Source: CAZVIK01 sp964627045 (GTDB lineage: Bacteria; Acidobacteriota; Terriglobia; Bryobacterales; Bryobacteraceae). From it: a DNA stretch of 15,275 nucleotides. The DNA lies in contig CAZVIK010000089.1 in assembly GCA_964627045.1 (NCBI GenBank), positions 1 through 15,275 on the forward strand, read 5' to 3'. A program made the translations under genes and the position numbers. The notes under the pieces were generated by a model that was not told where the DNA came from, made no database searches, and saw only the letters and a program-made list of their open reading frames with translations. Position 1 is the first letter of the stretch. Every line of letters begins with the position of its first letter. This document shows positions 6,901 through 14,177 of the stretch, in pieces.

Positions 6901-7569
6901 ATGCCGATGGACTGGTTTCCTTTCTGGCTGAGCCTTCGCGTTGCGGGTTGCGCGGCGGTAACGGCGGTGGTGGTTGGCGTGCCACTGGCGTCACTCCTCG
7001 CCCGGCGGGAGTTCCGGGGGAAAGCGTGGCTGCGCGGCCTGGTCGATCTGCCGTTGGTGCTGCCGCCGACCGTACTCGGGTGGTATCTGTTGGTGCTGCT
7101 GGGCCGCAACGGACCTGGCGGCCGCGTGTACGAATCGCTCACCGGCGCCCCTTTGGTCTTCACATGGCAGGCCGCGGCGCTGGCGGCGGCGGTTTACGCC
7201 ACGCCGTTGTTGGTGAGGTCCGTGCAGGAGGCCTTGTCGGCGCTGGATCCGCACTACGAACGTGCCGCGCGCGGCCTGGGCGCCAATGGCTGGCGCGTAT
7301 TCTGGCGCGTGACGCTCCCGCTGGTCCGGCGCGCGGTCCTGGGCGCCACGATCTTCGCCTTCGCGCGGTCGATGGCTGACTTCGGGATCACCATTCTGAT
7401 TGCGGGAAACCTGCCGGGCCAGACCCAGACGCTCTCGGTGGCCGTCTTCGACGCGGTCGCCAGGGGAGATGGCGCAACGGCCCGCGTCCTTGTCGTGGCG
7501 TCTTCGGCGACGGTTCTCGCGTTGTTGATTGCGGCGAATCACGTGCAAGCGGAGCGGCGCGCCAGATGA
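6901..7569 (+). CDS. modB: Molybdate-type ABC transporter permease ModB
   Basis: The 222-residue permease has about five to six membrane segments and the ModB-type stretch LVDLPLVLPPTVLGWYLL near residues 47-64. The cytoplasmic EAA loop (ERAARGLGANGWRVFWRVTLP, about 120-140) couples such permeases to their ATPase. It would form the membrane channel for molybdate or tungstate import. I chose ATG at 6901; an in-frame ATG two codons later is possible. The frame is open further upstream (to 6775), but that part has no permease character. It overlaps the modC-like gene by four bases (ATGA). No gene for the periplasmic binding protein ModA is in the window. Confidence 0.9.
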   Translation: MPMDWFPFWLSLRVAGCAAVTAVVVGVPLASLLARREFRGKAWLRGLVDLPLVLPPTVLGWYLLVLLGRNGPGGRVYESLTGAPLVFTWQAAALAAAVYATPLLVRSVQEALSALDPHYERAARGLGANGWRVFWRVTLPLVRRAVLGATIFAFARSMADFGITILIAGNLPGQTQTLSVAVFDAVARGDGATARVLVVASSATVLALLIAANHVQAERRAR

Positions 7570-8636
7570 TCCAGGCCCGGATTCAGAGACAATTGTGCGT
7601 CGCGAGGCGGCCGGACCTCGCGCTCGATCTCGAATTCAGCTGCGCCGGAATCACTACACTATTTGGCCCCCACGGGTCCGGCAAGAGCGCGGTGCTGGAA
7701 TGCATATCGGGCCTGCTGGCTCCCGGCGAAGGCCGCATTCTGGTCGACGACAAGATCGTGTTCGACTCGGCGGCGGGGGTGAACCTGCGTCCCGCGTCGC
7801 GCCCGTGCGTCTATATTCCTGGGGAGGCAGCGCTGTTTCCTCATCTTTCGGTCGAAGACAACCTTCTGTTTGCGGCCAGTTGCCGCGGAGTGGCCAGGCT
7901 GGAGCACCACCGAATCGCAAGGGATTTGTTGGAGCGGTTCGGGCTCGCCGCCGTCGCGAAGCGGTTCCCGGCGGAGTTACTCCCGGCCGAGACGCTGCGC
8001 GGCGTTTTGGCTCGGGCCTTGGCCGGACGCCCCACACTGCTTCTCGTAGATGACATGGCGCGGAGTCTGGATGAGCCCCTTCGCGCCGAACTTCTGGAGC
8101 TGTTGCGCTGGGTACATCGCGAGTGGCGGGTCACAGTCCTGGCGGCCAGCAGCGATACGAGCGATTGCCTCGATATTAGCGATCAGATGCTCGTCTTAGA
8201 GAGCGGCCGCCTGGCGCAGCAGGGGCATCCCCGTCAGATACTCGACCAGCCTGCCAGCGTTGCGGTTGCCCGTGCGCTGGGAGGTTTCGCGCTGCTTACC
8301 GCTGAAATCGTGGCGCTGGACCCGGGCCGGAACACAAGCCGGCTGCGATTGGGCGAGGCGGAACTGACCGGACCGTATTTTCCCGGACGGTTTCTCGGCG
8401 ACCGTGTCACGATCTGCGTTCGGCCGGCGGAACTGAAGGCCGCTGCCGGTGCGCCGCGCCCCGGGGCCAATCAGGTCGCGGCACGATTGGACCATGTGGT
8501 CGAGAACTCCGGGGCCGTCCGCCTCGTGTTCGAGGGAGGAATGGCCGCCGATGTGCCCCGGCAAGACTACGAGCAATCCAAACACCGGCGCGAGTGGGCC
8601 GTGGAATTCCCCGCCGCCGGGCTCCGCGTTCTCTGA
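7566..8636 (+). CDS. modC: ModC-like ABC ATPase with degenerate catalytic motifs
   Basis: The 356-residue protein has the size and layout of ModC: a nucleotide-binding domain to about residue 235, then a TOBE-type C-terminal region (GDRVTICVRPAEL near 278-290). Walker A is intact (GPHGSGKS, 34-41), and LFPHLSVEDNL (90-100) matches ModC. Other ATPase motifs are altered. The Q-loop Gln position reads Gly86 (IPGEAALFPHL). The LSGGQ signature reads LLPAE (138-142). The Walker B Glu is Asp163 (LLLVDD). The switch His is Ser196 (AASSD). The frame is uninterrupted and coupled to modB by an ATGA overlap, so this is divergence rather than a frameshifted pseudogene. ATP binding may persist, but hydrolysis is doubtful. 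It ends 9 bases from the end of the carbamoyltransferase gene. Confidence 0.85.
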   Translation: MIQARIQRQLCVARRPDLALDLEFSCAGITTLFGPHGSGKSAVLECISGLLAPGEGRILVDDKIVFDSAAGVNLRPASRPCVYIPGEAALFPHLSVEDNLLFAASCRGVARLEHHRIARDLLERFGLAAVAKRFPAELLPAETLRGVLARALAGRPTLLLVDDMARSLDEPLRAELLELLRWVHREWRVTVLAASSDTSDCLDISDQMLVLESGRLAQQGHPRQILDQPASVAVARALGGFALLTAEIVALDPGRNTSRLRLGEAELTGPYFPGRFLGDRVTICVRPAELKAAAGAPRPGANQVAARLDHVVENSGAVRLVFEGGMAADVPRQDYEQSKHRREWAVEFPAAGLRVL

Positions 8637-8645
8637 GCGCGCCGT

Positions 8646-10223
8646 CTACTTAGCCAAGTGGAAGTTGCCGGCGAACATGGCGTCGATGCCGGAGGAGTAG
8701 AAGCTGCGTACGGCATCGCGGGGCGTACACACCAGCGGGTCGCCAAAGAGGTTGAAAGACGTGTTGTAGAGGACGGGCAGCCCGGTGGCGGCCCCTGCCG
8801 CCTGGAGCAATTCCCAGAACAACGAGTTCTCCTCGCGCCTGACGGTATGCACTCGCACGAGCCCGTCTCCAAGAACGGCGCTCTCGAAGGTCTTTCGATG
8901 GCCGGGCTTCACGCGCCCCACGGTGGACAGGAAGCGCGCGTTCGGCCCGACATCGAAATAGTCGGCGGCCACCTCCTCGGGAACCGACGCGGCGAACTTG
9001 CGGAACGGTTCGCGGTGTTTGATGAAGGCGTTCAGGTTTTCGGTGGAGTAAGGGTTCAAGGGCGACGCCAGAATGCTGCGGTTCCCGAGGGCGCGCGGAC
9101 CGAACTCCATGCGTCCGTGCATCCAGGCTACAATCTTTTGGTCTTGAAGTTCCTGTACGGCGCTCTGAATCAGTTCCTCAGTGGTCAGAAGGTAGCGGAA
9201 CCCGAGCTTGCAGTTCTCAAGTACCTGTTTGGTCTCTTCAGCAGAGAAACTCGGGCCCAGGCAGACACCCGGCAGCGGCACGCGGCGGCTTTCGTGGAAG
9301 ACCTGGTGCCACGCGTGGAGCACGGCGCCGATCGCGGTTCCGGAATTCCCCGCAGCGGGCTGTACGAAGACGTTCTGCCACCGTCCGCATTGTTCCAGGG
9401 CAGCCACCAACAAGGCGTTGAGAGCCAGTCCGCCCGCAAGGCATAGGCTCTCACCCTTGCCAGCCATGTCGATGACAGCACGCTCGATGGCATGTTGCAG
9501 CCCCGCGGCCAACGAGGCCTTCAGGGGGTCGGGAATGGCGTCACCGTCCTTCACGCCGATGCGCTTGTACAACTTGGCGCTGAACCCGCCGCGGCTGTTG
9601 CGCTCACCGTGAAAGTACGTGCGGTCGATGCGAGGCCAGCCGCCCTCCCGCGTCGAGACGATTTCTTGAAAGACCTCGTGGAAGCGGTCGTCTCCAGAAG
9701 CGGAGAGCCACTGCACTTTGTGCTCCGCGGCGTTCGGTTCGAAGCCAACCAGCGATGTCACGCGCCCGTAAAGGTCGGCCAGCGAATCGGGATGGTAGAG
9801 TTCCTTGTCCAGGGCCAGGCTGATCCCGCGCGCGTTCCATCTGGCGCCGCACCGGAAATCGCCGCTGCGGTCCAGGGTCAATACCACGGCCTCTTGGTAG
9901 GGCGACGCGAAATAGGCCGACGCGGCGTGAGCCAAGTGGTGCTCCACGAGCACGACTTCGGCCGACGGAAACAGGTCTCGAAGCTGAAGTTGAATGGCTG
10001 CTTCCGGCCCGTGCGCAAAGGGACGCACAACGGCCACACAGTCGATGTCGCCGGTTTCAAGTCCGGCAATCCGAAGACACGAGCCGATCGAATCCGCAGG
10101 GACGTGCCCCGGGTGCATCCGCCGCGCCACCTTCTTCTGCTCGACGGCAGCCACCAACTCACCGTTCCTGAGCAGGGCGCAGGCGGCGTCGTTCAACATG
10201 CCGCCAATCCCTAGAATATTCAT
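8646..10223 (-). CDS. Carbamoyltransferase of the NodU/CmcH/TobZ family
   Basis: The 525-residue product matches the two-domain O-carbamoyltransferase family, which makes carbamoyl-adenylate from carbamoyl phosphate and ATP and passes the carbamoyl group to a hydroxyl acceptor. The Kae1-like N-terminal domain has the metal pair H95-x3-H99 in VEHHLAHAASAYFASPY, and AGGLALNALL near 263-272. The YrdC-like C-terminal domain has GRMEFGPRALGNRSILASP (370-388), NTSFNLFGDPLVCTPRDAV (487-505) and a SGIDAMFAGNFHL end. Two positions are unusual: the usual N-terminal HD reads N11-D12, and the usual DxGTA reads N293-SGTA. I prefer ATG at 10223, preceded by AAGGGG at 5-base spacing, over GTG at 10229, which would overlap the glnS stop. 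It is the last gene of the glnS-gltX-ksgA run. The acceptor is unknown; no sugar or antibiotic genes lie nearby. Confidence 0.88.
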   Translation of the reverse strand: MNILGIGGMLNDAACALLRNGELVAAVEQKKVARRMHPGHVPADSIGSCLRIAGLETGDIDCVAVVRPFAHGPEAAIQLQLRDLFPSAEVVLVEHHLAHAASAYFASPYQEAVVLTLDRSGDFRCGARWNARGISLALDKELYHPDSLADLYGRVTSLVGFEPNAAEHKVQWLSASGDDRFHEVFQEIVSTREGGWPRIDRTYFHGERNSRGGFSAKLYKRIGVKDGDAIPDPLKASLAAGLQHAIERAVIDMAGKGESLCLAGGLALNALLVAALEQCGRWQNVFVQPAAGNSGTAIGAVLHAWHQVFHESRRVPLPGVCLGPSFSAEETKQVLENCKLGFRYLLTTEELIQSAVQELQDQKIVAWMHGRMEFGPRALGNRSILASPLNPYSTENLNAFIKHREPFRKFAASVPEEVAADYFDVGPNARFLSTVGRVKPGHRKTFESAVLGDGLVRVHTVRREENSLFWELLQAAGAATGLPVLYNTSFNLFGDPLVCTPRDAVRSFYSSGIDAMFAGNFHLAK

Positions 10224-10225
10224 CC

Positions 10226-11938
10226 TCACCCCTTGAGGGTCTTTTCGATCTTCGCCCAGGTGTCCCGCAGCGCGACCGTCCGGTTGAACACCGGCCTGCC
10301 CGGCTGCGAGTCGGGATCCGCGCAGAAGTAGCCCAGACGTTCGAACTGGTAGCTGGCGCCCACCGCCGCCGTGGCCAGACTTGGCTCCAGCTTGCAGTCG
10401 TTCAACACGACCAGCGACTCCGGATTCAGATAGTCCGTGAATTCCCCCCCCTCGCTCTCGTCCGCTGGGTTTTCCCTTACGAAAAGGGTACTGTACAGAC
10501 GTACGTCGGCGTCGATGGCGTGGGCGGCGCTCACCCAGTGAATCGTGGCCTTCACCCTGCGGCCGTCGGGGGCGTTGCCGCCGCGTGTCGCCGGATCGTA
10601 GGTGCAGCGCAGTTCAACGACATCTCCGGTGGCGGGGTCCTTGACGACACCCGTGCAACGAATGAAATAGCCGTAGCGGAGCCGCACCTCGCGTCCGGGA
10701 GCCAGGCGGAAATACTGCTTCGGCGGGTCTTCGCGGAAATCTTCCCGCTCGATATAGAGGACCCGCGAAAAAGGGACCTTGCGGGTGCCCGCGGATTCGT
10801 CTTCTGGGTTGTTCACCGCATCCATCTCTTCGACGAGGTCCTCGGGGTAATTGTCGATGACGACCTTAAGCGGCCGCAAGACCGCCATCACCCGCGGGGC
10901 GTGCCGGTTAAGGTCCTCGCGAATCGCGTGCTCCAACAGCGACAGCTCGATCGTCCCGTTCGTCTTGGAGACTCCAACGCGGGAGCAAAAGTTGCGGATT
11001 CCCTGCGGCGTGTAGCCGCGCCGGCGGATGCCGGAAAGCGTCGGCATGCGAGGATCGTCCCACCCGCTGACGTAGCCCTTCTGAACCAGCGTGAGCAGTT
11101 TGCGCTTGCTCAGGAGCGTGTAAGTCAGGTTTAGCCGGTCGAACTCGATCTGCTGCGGCCGGTAGATACCAAGCTTCTCCACGTACCACTCGTACAGCGG
11201 CCTGTGATCTTCGAACTCCAACGTGCAGATCGAGTGGGTAATGCGCTCGATCGAATCGCACTCGCCGTGGGTGAAGTCGTACATCGGGTAGATGCACCAG
11301 GCGTCACCCGTCCGGTGGTGTTCGGCGTGGAGGATTCGGTACATCACCGGGTCGCGCATGTTCAGATTCGGCGAGGCCATGTCGATCTTGGCTCGCAAGG
11401 TTCGCGAGCCGTCGGGGAATTCGCCGGCTTTCATGCGCTCGAACAGATCCAGATTCTCTTCGACCGGGCGGTCGCGATACGGGCTATTGCGCCCCGGTTC
11501 GGTGAGCGTGCCCCGGTAGGCGCGGATCTGGTCGGCCGAGAGATCGCACACGTAAGCGTCGCCCGACCTGACGAGTTGCACAGCCCAATCGTAGAGCTGC
11601 TGGAAGTAATCGGAGGCGTAGAAAAGCCGGTCTTCCCAGTCGAACCCCAGCCAGCGCACGTCGCGGATGATGCTCTCGACGTACTCCACCTCCTCTTTGC
11701 AGGGATTGGTGTCGTCGAAGCGGAGGTTGCACTTGCCACCGAATTCGGCGGCCAACCCGAAGTTCAGGCAGATGGACTTGGCGTGGCCGATGTGGAGGTA
11801 TCCATTGGGTTCGGGCGGAAATCGCGTATGGACGCGGCCGCCGAACTTCCCGCTCTTTAAGTCGTCCAGGATGATTTCTCGAATGAAATGCGACGGCCCG
11901 CTGGTTTCCGCAGGAGGGGCGGCGTCCGGGGTGCTCAT
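10226..11938 (-). CDS. glnS: Glutaminyl-tRNA synthetase
   Basis: The 570-residue class I synthetase charges tRNA-Gln with glutamine. The GlnRS form of the first signature, PPEPNGYLHIGHAKS, is at 41-55 (HIGH at 49-52). The second signature appears as LSKRK at 276-280. NLRFDDTNPCKEE, RDVRWLGFDWEDRLFYASD and YDFTHGECDSIERITHSICTLEFEDH are typical GlnRS blocks, and the C-terminal beta-barrel anticodon-binding region is full length. A short Pro/Ala-rich N-terminal tail (about 15 residues) precedes the fold. The start codon overlaps the gltX stop (ATGA, 11938-11935), which implies translational coupling of the two related synthetases. The stop lies two bases before the carbamoyltransferase ATG. Confidence 0.97.
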   Translation of the reverse strand: MSTPDAAPPAETSGPSHFIREIILDDLKSGKFGGRVHTRFPPEPNGYLHIGHAKSICLNFGLAAEFGGKCNLRFDDTNPCKEEVEYVESIIRDVRWLGFDWEDRLFYASDYFQQLYDWAVQLVRSGDAYVCDLSADQIRAYRGTLTEPGRNSPYRDRPVEENLDLFERMKAGEFPDGSRTLRAKIDMASPNLNMRDPVMYRILHAEHHRTGDAWCIYPMYDFTHGECDSIERITHSICTLEFEDHRPLYEWYVEKLGIYRPQQIEFDRLNLTYTLLSKRKLLTLVQKGYVSGWDDPRMPTLSGIRRRGYTPQGIRNFCSRVGVSKTNGTIELSLLEHAIREDLNRHAPRVMAVLRPLKVVIDNYPEDLVEEMDAVNNPEDESAGTRKVPFSRVLYIEREDFREDPPKQYFRLAPGREVRLRYGYFIRCTGVVKDPATGDVVELRCTYDPATRGGNAPDGRRVKATIHWVSAAHAIDADVRLYSTLFVRENPADESEGGEFTDYLNPESLVVLNDCKLEPSLATAAVGASYQFERLGYFCADPDSQPGRPVFNRTVALRDTWAKIEKTLKG

Positions 11939-13377
11939 ATTTGAAGCCTCTGAATCGCCTGGCCGATGCGTTTAAGGCAGGTTTCCCGCCCTACGACCTC
12001 CAGGGTTTCGAACAGCGGCGGCGCGTTCTTCCTGCCGCAGACGGCCACGCGAATTGGCTGGAACATCTGGCTGGCCTTCACCCCCAACGCGGAGGCCTCG
12101 GCACGCAGCGCCGCATCGAGCGCTTCGTGGCGAAACTCCACGCGGGCGAGCACCGGCCGGGCGCGTTCCAGGACCGCCAGCGCAAGCTGCCGGTCGCCTT
12201 TCTGCGGGATGAGTTCCGCGCTGTCATAGGGCGGTAACTCGTCCAGAAAGAAGAAGTCGGCAACGGCAACCGCTTCCTTCAGTGTCTTGATGCGCTCGCG
12301 GATCAACGGGGTAACCGCAAGCAATCTCTGGGCATCCACTTCGTAACCGGCCGCGGCCAGGTACGGAGCCAGCCGCGGGGCCAGATCGGATATGTCCAAC
12401 GCCCGCAGGTGTTCGGCGTTGAGCCACATCGCCTTGGGATCGAACGGATCGGCTTCCGTGAAGTTCACCACGGCGTTGGACCTGTTGATCCCCTCAAACG
12501 AAAACACAGCGACGAGTTCCTCGCGGCTCATGCGCTCGCGATCGTCCTTGGGCGACCATCCGAGCAGGCACAGGAAATTGACGAACGCGTGCGGTAAAAA
12601 ACCCGCCTCGCGGTACGTGGTTACGCTCACCACGGGCCCATGCTTACGCTTGGACAGCTTCGCGCCGTCGGGCGCCAACAACAACGGGAGGTGAGCGAAC
12701 TGCGGCGGTTCGGAGCCGGCCGCCTCAAGCAGAAGAACGTGCTTGAACGTGTTGGTGAGATGGTCCTGGCCGCGGACCACGTGCGAGATGCGCAGATCCA
12801 TGTCGTCGGCGCAGGACGCCAGGTGGTAGGTCGGCATACCGTTACTTCGCAGCAACGCGAAGTCCTCGATGTCGGCGGTAGCCTTGACCTGTTCCCCGAA
12901 TACGGCGTCGCGAAAACGCACCTCGGCACGGCTCTCGCGCGGCACGCGGAATCGGAGCACGAACGGTTCGCCCGCCGCGGCGCGCCGGTCGCTCAGACCT
13001 CGCGGCATCTCGCGCATTTCCGGGTTGAACAGCCATGCGGAGCCCTCTTCGCGGGCGGTGTCGGCGGCCTCCCCGCGCGCCGGGGAAAAATCCCGGTAGG
13101 CCCACCCTTTTTCAAGGATGGCTTGCGCCAACTCCCGGTATAGAGGGAGTCTCTCGCTCTGGTGGTACAACTCGTCCCAGCCGAGGTCAAGCCAGCGCAG
13201 ACCGTCGAAGATGGAATCGAGCGACTCCTGTGTGTTGCGCTCGAGGTCGGTGTCGTCAATGCGGAGAATGACGGTTCCACCGTGGCGTCGGGCGTACAGC
13301 CAGTTGAAAACGTAAGTCCTGGCGCTGCCAATGTGCAGATAGCCGGTTGGAGAGGGGGCAAAACGGACTCGAAGCAT
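11935..13377 (-). CDS. gltX: Glutamyl-tRNA synthetase
   Basis: The 480-residue class I synthetase charges tRNA with glutamate. The bacterial GluRS signature FAPSPTGYLHIGSARTYVFN starts at residue 6, RIDDTDLERNT is at 39-49, and the KMSKS-type loop appears as DGAKLSKRKHG at 237-247. The helical anticodon-binding part (PLIRERIKTLKEAV onward) is present, so length is normal. The acceptor-arm insert lacks the Cys residues that bind zinc in some family members. ATG at 13377 is the likely start; TTG one codon earlier (13380) is in frame and coincides with a predicted transcription start. It follows ksgA after 42 bases and overlaps glnS. Because glnS is present, this enzyme is probably discriminating, but that is inferred from context only. 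Confidence 0.96.
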   Translation of the reverse strand: MLRVRFAPSPTGYLHIGSARTYVFNWLYARRHGGTVILRIDDTDLERNTQESLDSIFDGLRWLDLGWDELYHQSERLPLYRELAQAILEKGWAYRDFSPARGEAADTAREEGSAWLFNPEMREMPRGLSDRRAAAGEPFVLRFRVPRESRAEVRFRDAVFGEQVKATADIEDFALLRSNGMPTYHLASCADDMDLRISHVVRGQDHLTNTFKHVLLLEAAGSEPPQFAHLPLLLAPDGAKLSKRKHGPVVSVTTYREAGFLPHAFVNFLCLLGWSPKDDRERMSREELVAVFSFEGINRSNAVVNFTEADPFDPKAMWLNAEHLRALDISDLAPRLAPYLAAAGYEVDAQRLLAVTPLIRERIKTLKEAVAVADFFFLDELPPYDSAELIPQKGDRQLALAVLERARPVLARVEFRHEALDAALRAEASALGVKASQMFQPIRVAVCGRKNAPPLFETLEVVGRETCLKRIGQAIQRLQI

Positions 13378-13392
13378 CAAAACCCTAGTATA
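13378..13392 (-). promoter_or_regulatory. -10-like TATACT immediately before gltX
   Basis: TATACT lies on the minus strand at 13392-13387, 9 bases before the gltX ATG. A start 7 bases past it falls at 13380, leaving a leader of about 3 bases. AGGG within the gap could act as a weak ribosome site if transcription comes from upstream instead. It suggests an internal promoter between ksgA and gltX. Confidence 0.35.
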
Positions 13393-13419
13393 GCGAACGG
13401 TCGCGGCGGCGCCCGGCTG

Positions 13420-14163
13420 TCAAGCCTGGAAGCGGCGGTACAGCGCCTTGAACTCAGACGGAGCCAACTGCTCAGCGCGCAGGGAGGCCTCCGGCAGGCC
13501 ATCAAGCAAGGACTTGGCGCAAGACCCCGCCAGATTGTTCCGAAGGGTCTTCCGTTTCTGTCGGAAGCACCGGCCGACGAACTCCAGCAACTGCTCCGCG
13601 TCCGGCTCGGCCGAGGGGTGCGGCGTGAGGCGGACGACCGCGGAATCCACCTTTGGAGGCGGTTGAAACGCCGAAGCCGGCACGCCGAACAGCAGCTCAG
13701 CGTGGGCCCAGAGGGCCGTCTGAACGGTCAGGAACCCGTAGGCGCGGGACCCGGGCCGCGCCACCAGTCTTTCGGCCACTTCCGCCTGAACCAGGTACAC
13801 GGCGCGACGGAGGGCGCCTCCCAAAGCCAGCGTCTTTCGGAGAATCGGTGACGTGATGTAATAGGGGAGATTTCCGGTCAACACCGCCGGACCCCACTGT
13901 GTGAGATCGGTCTGCAGCACGTCACCGTGCACGACGGTCAGGTTCGACGTGCCTGCGAACCGCTCGCCCAGGCGATTCACCAACCGGGCATCGGTCTCGA
14001 TCGCCACGACACGGCCCGCGCGCGCCAGTAGGTGCGCCGTGAGCGAACCGCGTCCTGGGCCGATTTCCACCACAACCGGTTCGCGGCTCGGACAGGCCTC
14101 CCCGGCGATCCGTTCCAGAATTGCGTTCCGATTAAGGAAATGCTGCCCGAGGCGTCGTCCCAC
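13420..14163 (-). CDS. rsmA: 16S rRNA (adenine(1518)-N6/adenine(1519)-N6)-dimethyltransferase RsmA/KsgA
   Basis: The 247-residue enzyme dimethylates two adjacent adenines in the 3' hairpin of 16S rRNA late in 30S assembly, using S-adenosylmethionine. The SAM-binding motif EIGPGRGSLT is at 33-42, followed by the acidic ribose-binding residue in VAIETD. The catalytic NLPYYITSPIL (N98-L99-P100-Y101) follows, then the family's FQPPPKVDSAVV and FRQKRKTLRNNL. It begins at its first conserved block, GRRLGQHFL, from a GTG start, so it is slightly shorter than typical members (about 270). The anti-sigma gene ends 14 bases upstream, with no strong ribosome site in the gap. Translation may depend on readthrough coupling from the upstream gene. 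Confidence 0.95.
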   Translation of the reverse strand: MGRRLGQHFLNRNAILERIAGEACPSREPVVVEIGPGRGSLTAHLLARAGRVVAIETDARLVNRLGERFAGTSNLTVVHGDVLQTDLTQWGPAVLTGNLPYYITSPILRKTLALGGALRRAVYLVQAEVAERLVARPGSRAYGFLTVQTALWAHAELLFGVPASAFQPPPKVDSAVVRLTPHPSAEPDAEQLLEFVGRCFRQKRKTLRNNLAGSCAKSLLDGLPEASLRAEQLAPSEFKALYRRFQA

Positions 14164-14177
14164 GCTTGCCGAGCCGG

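Noticed and set aside
8637..8645. Terminator between the convergent modC-like and carbamoyltransferase genes
   Set aside because: Only nine bases separate the stops, with no hairpin or T-run visible.
9492..10214. 240-codon plus-strand frame antisense to the carbamoyltransferase
   Set aside because: No family similarity, and it is fully covered by a well-supported gene on the other strand.
13418..13423. TTGACA on the minus strand as a -35 box for gltX
   Set aside because: It spans the ksgA stop codon and is 25 bases from the TATACT hexamer, too far for a normal promoter.
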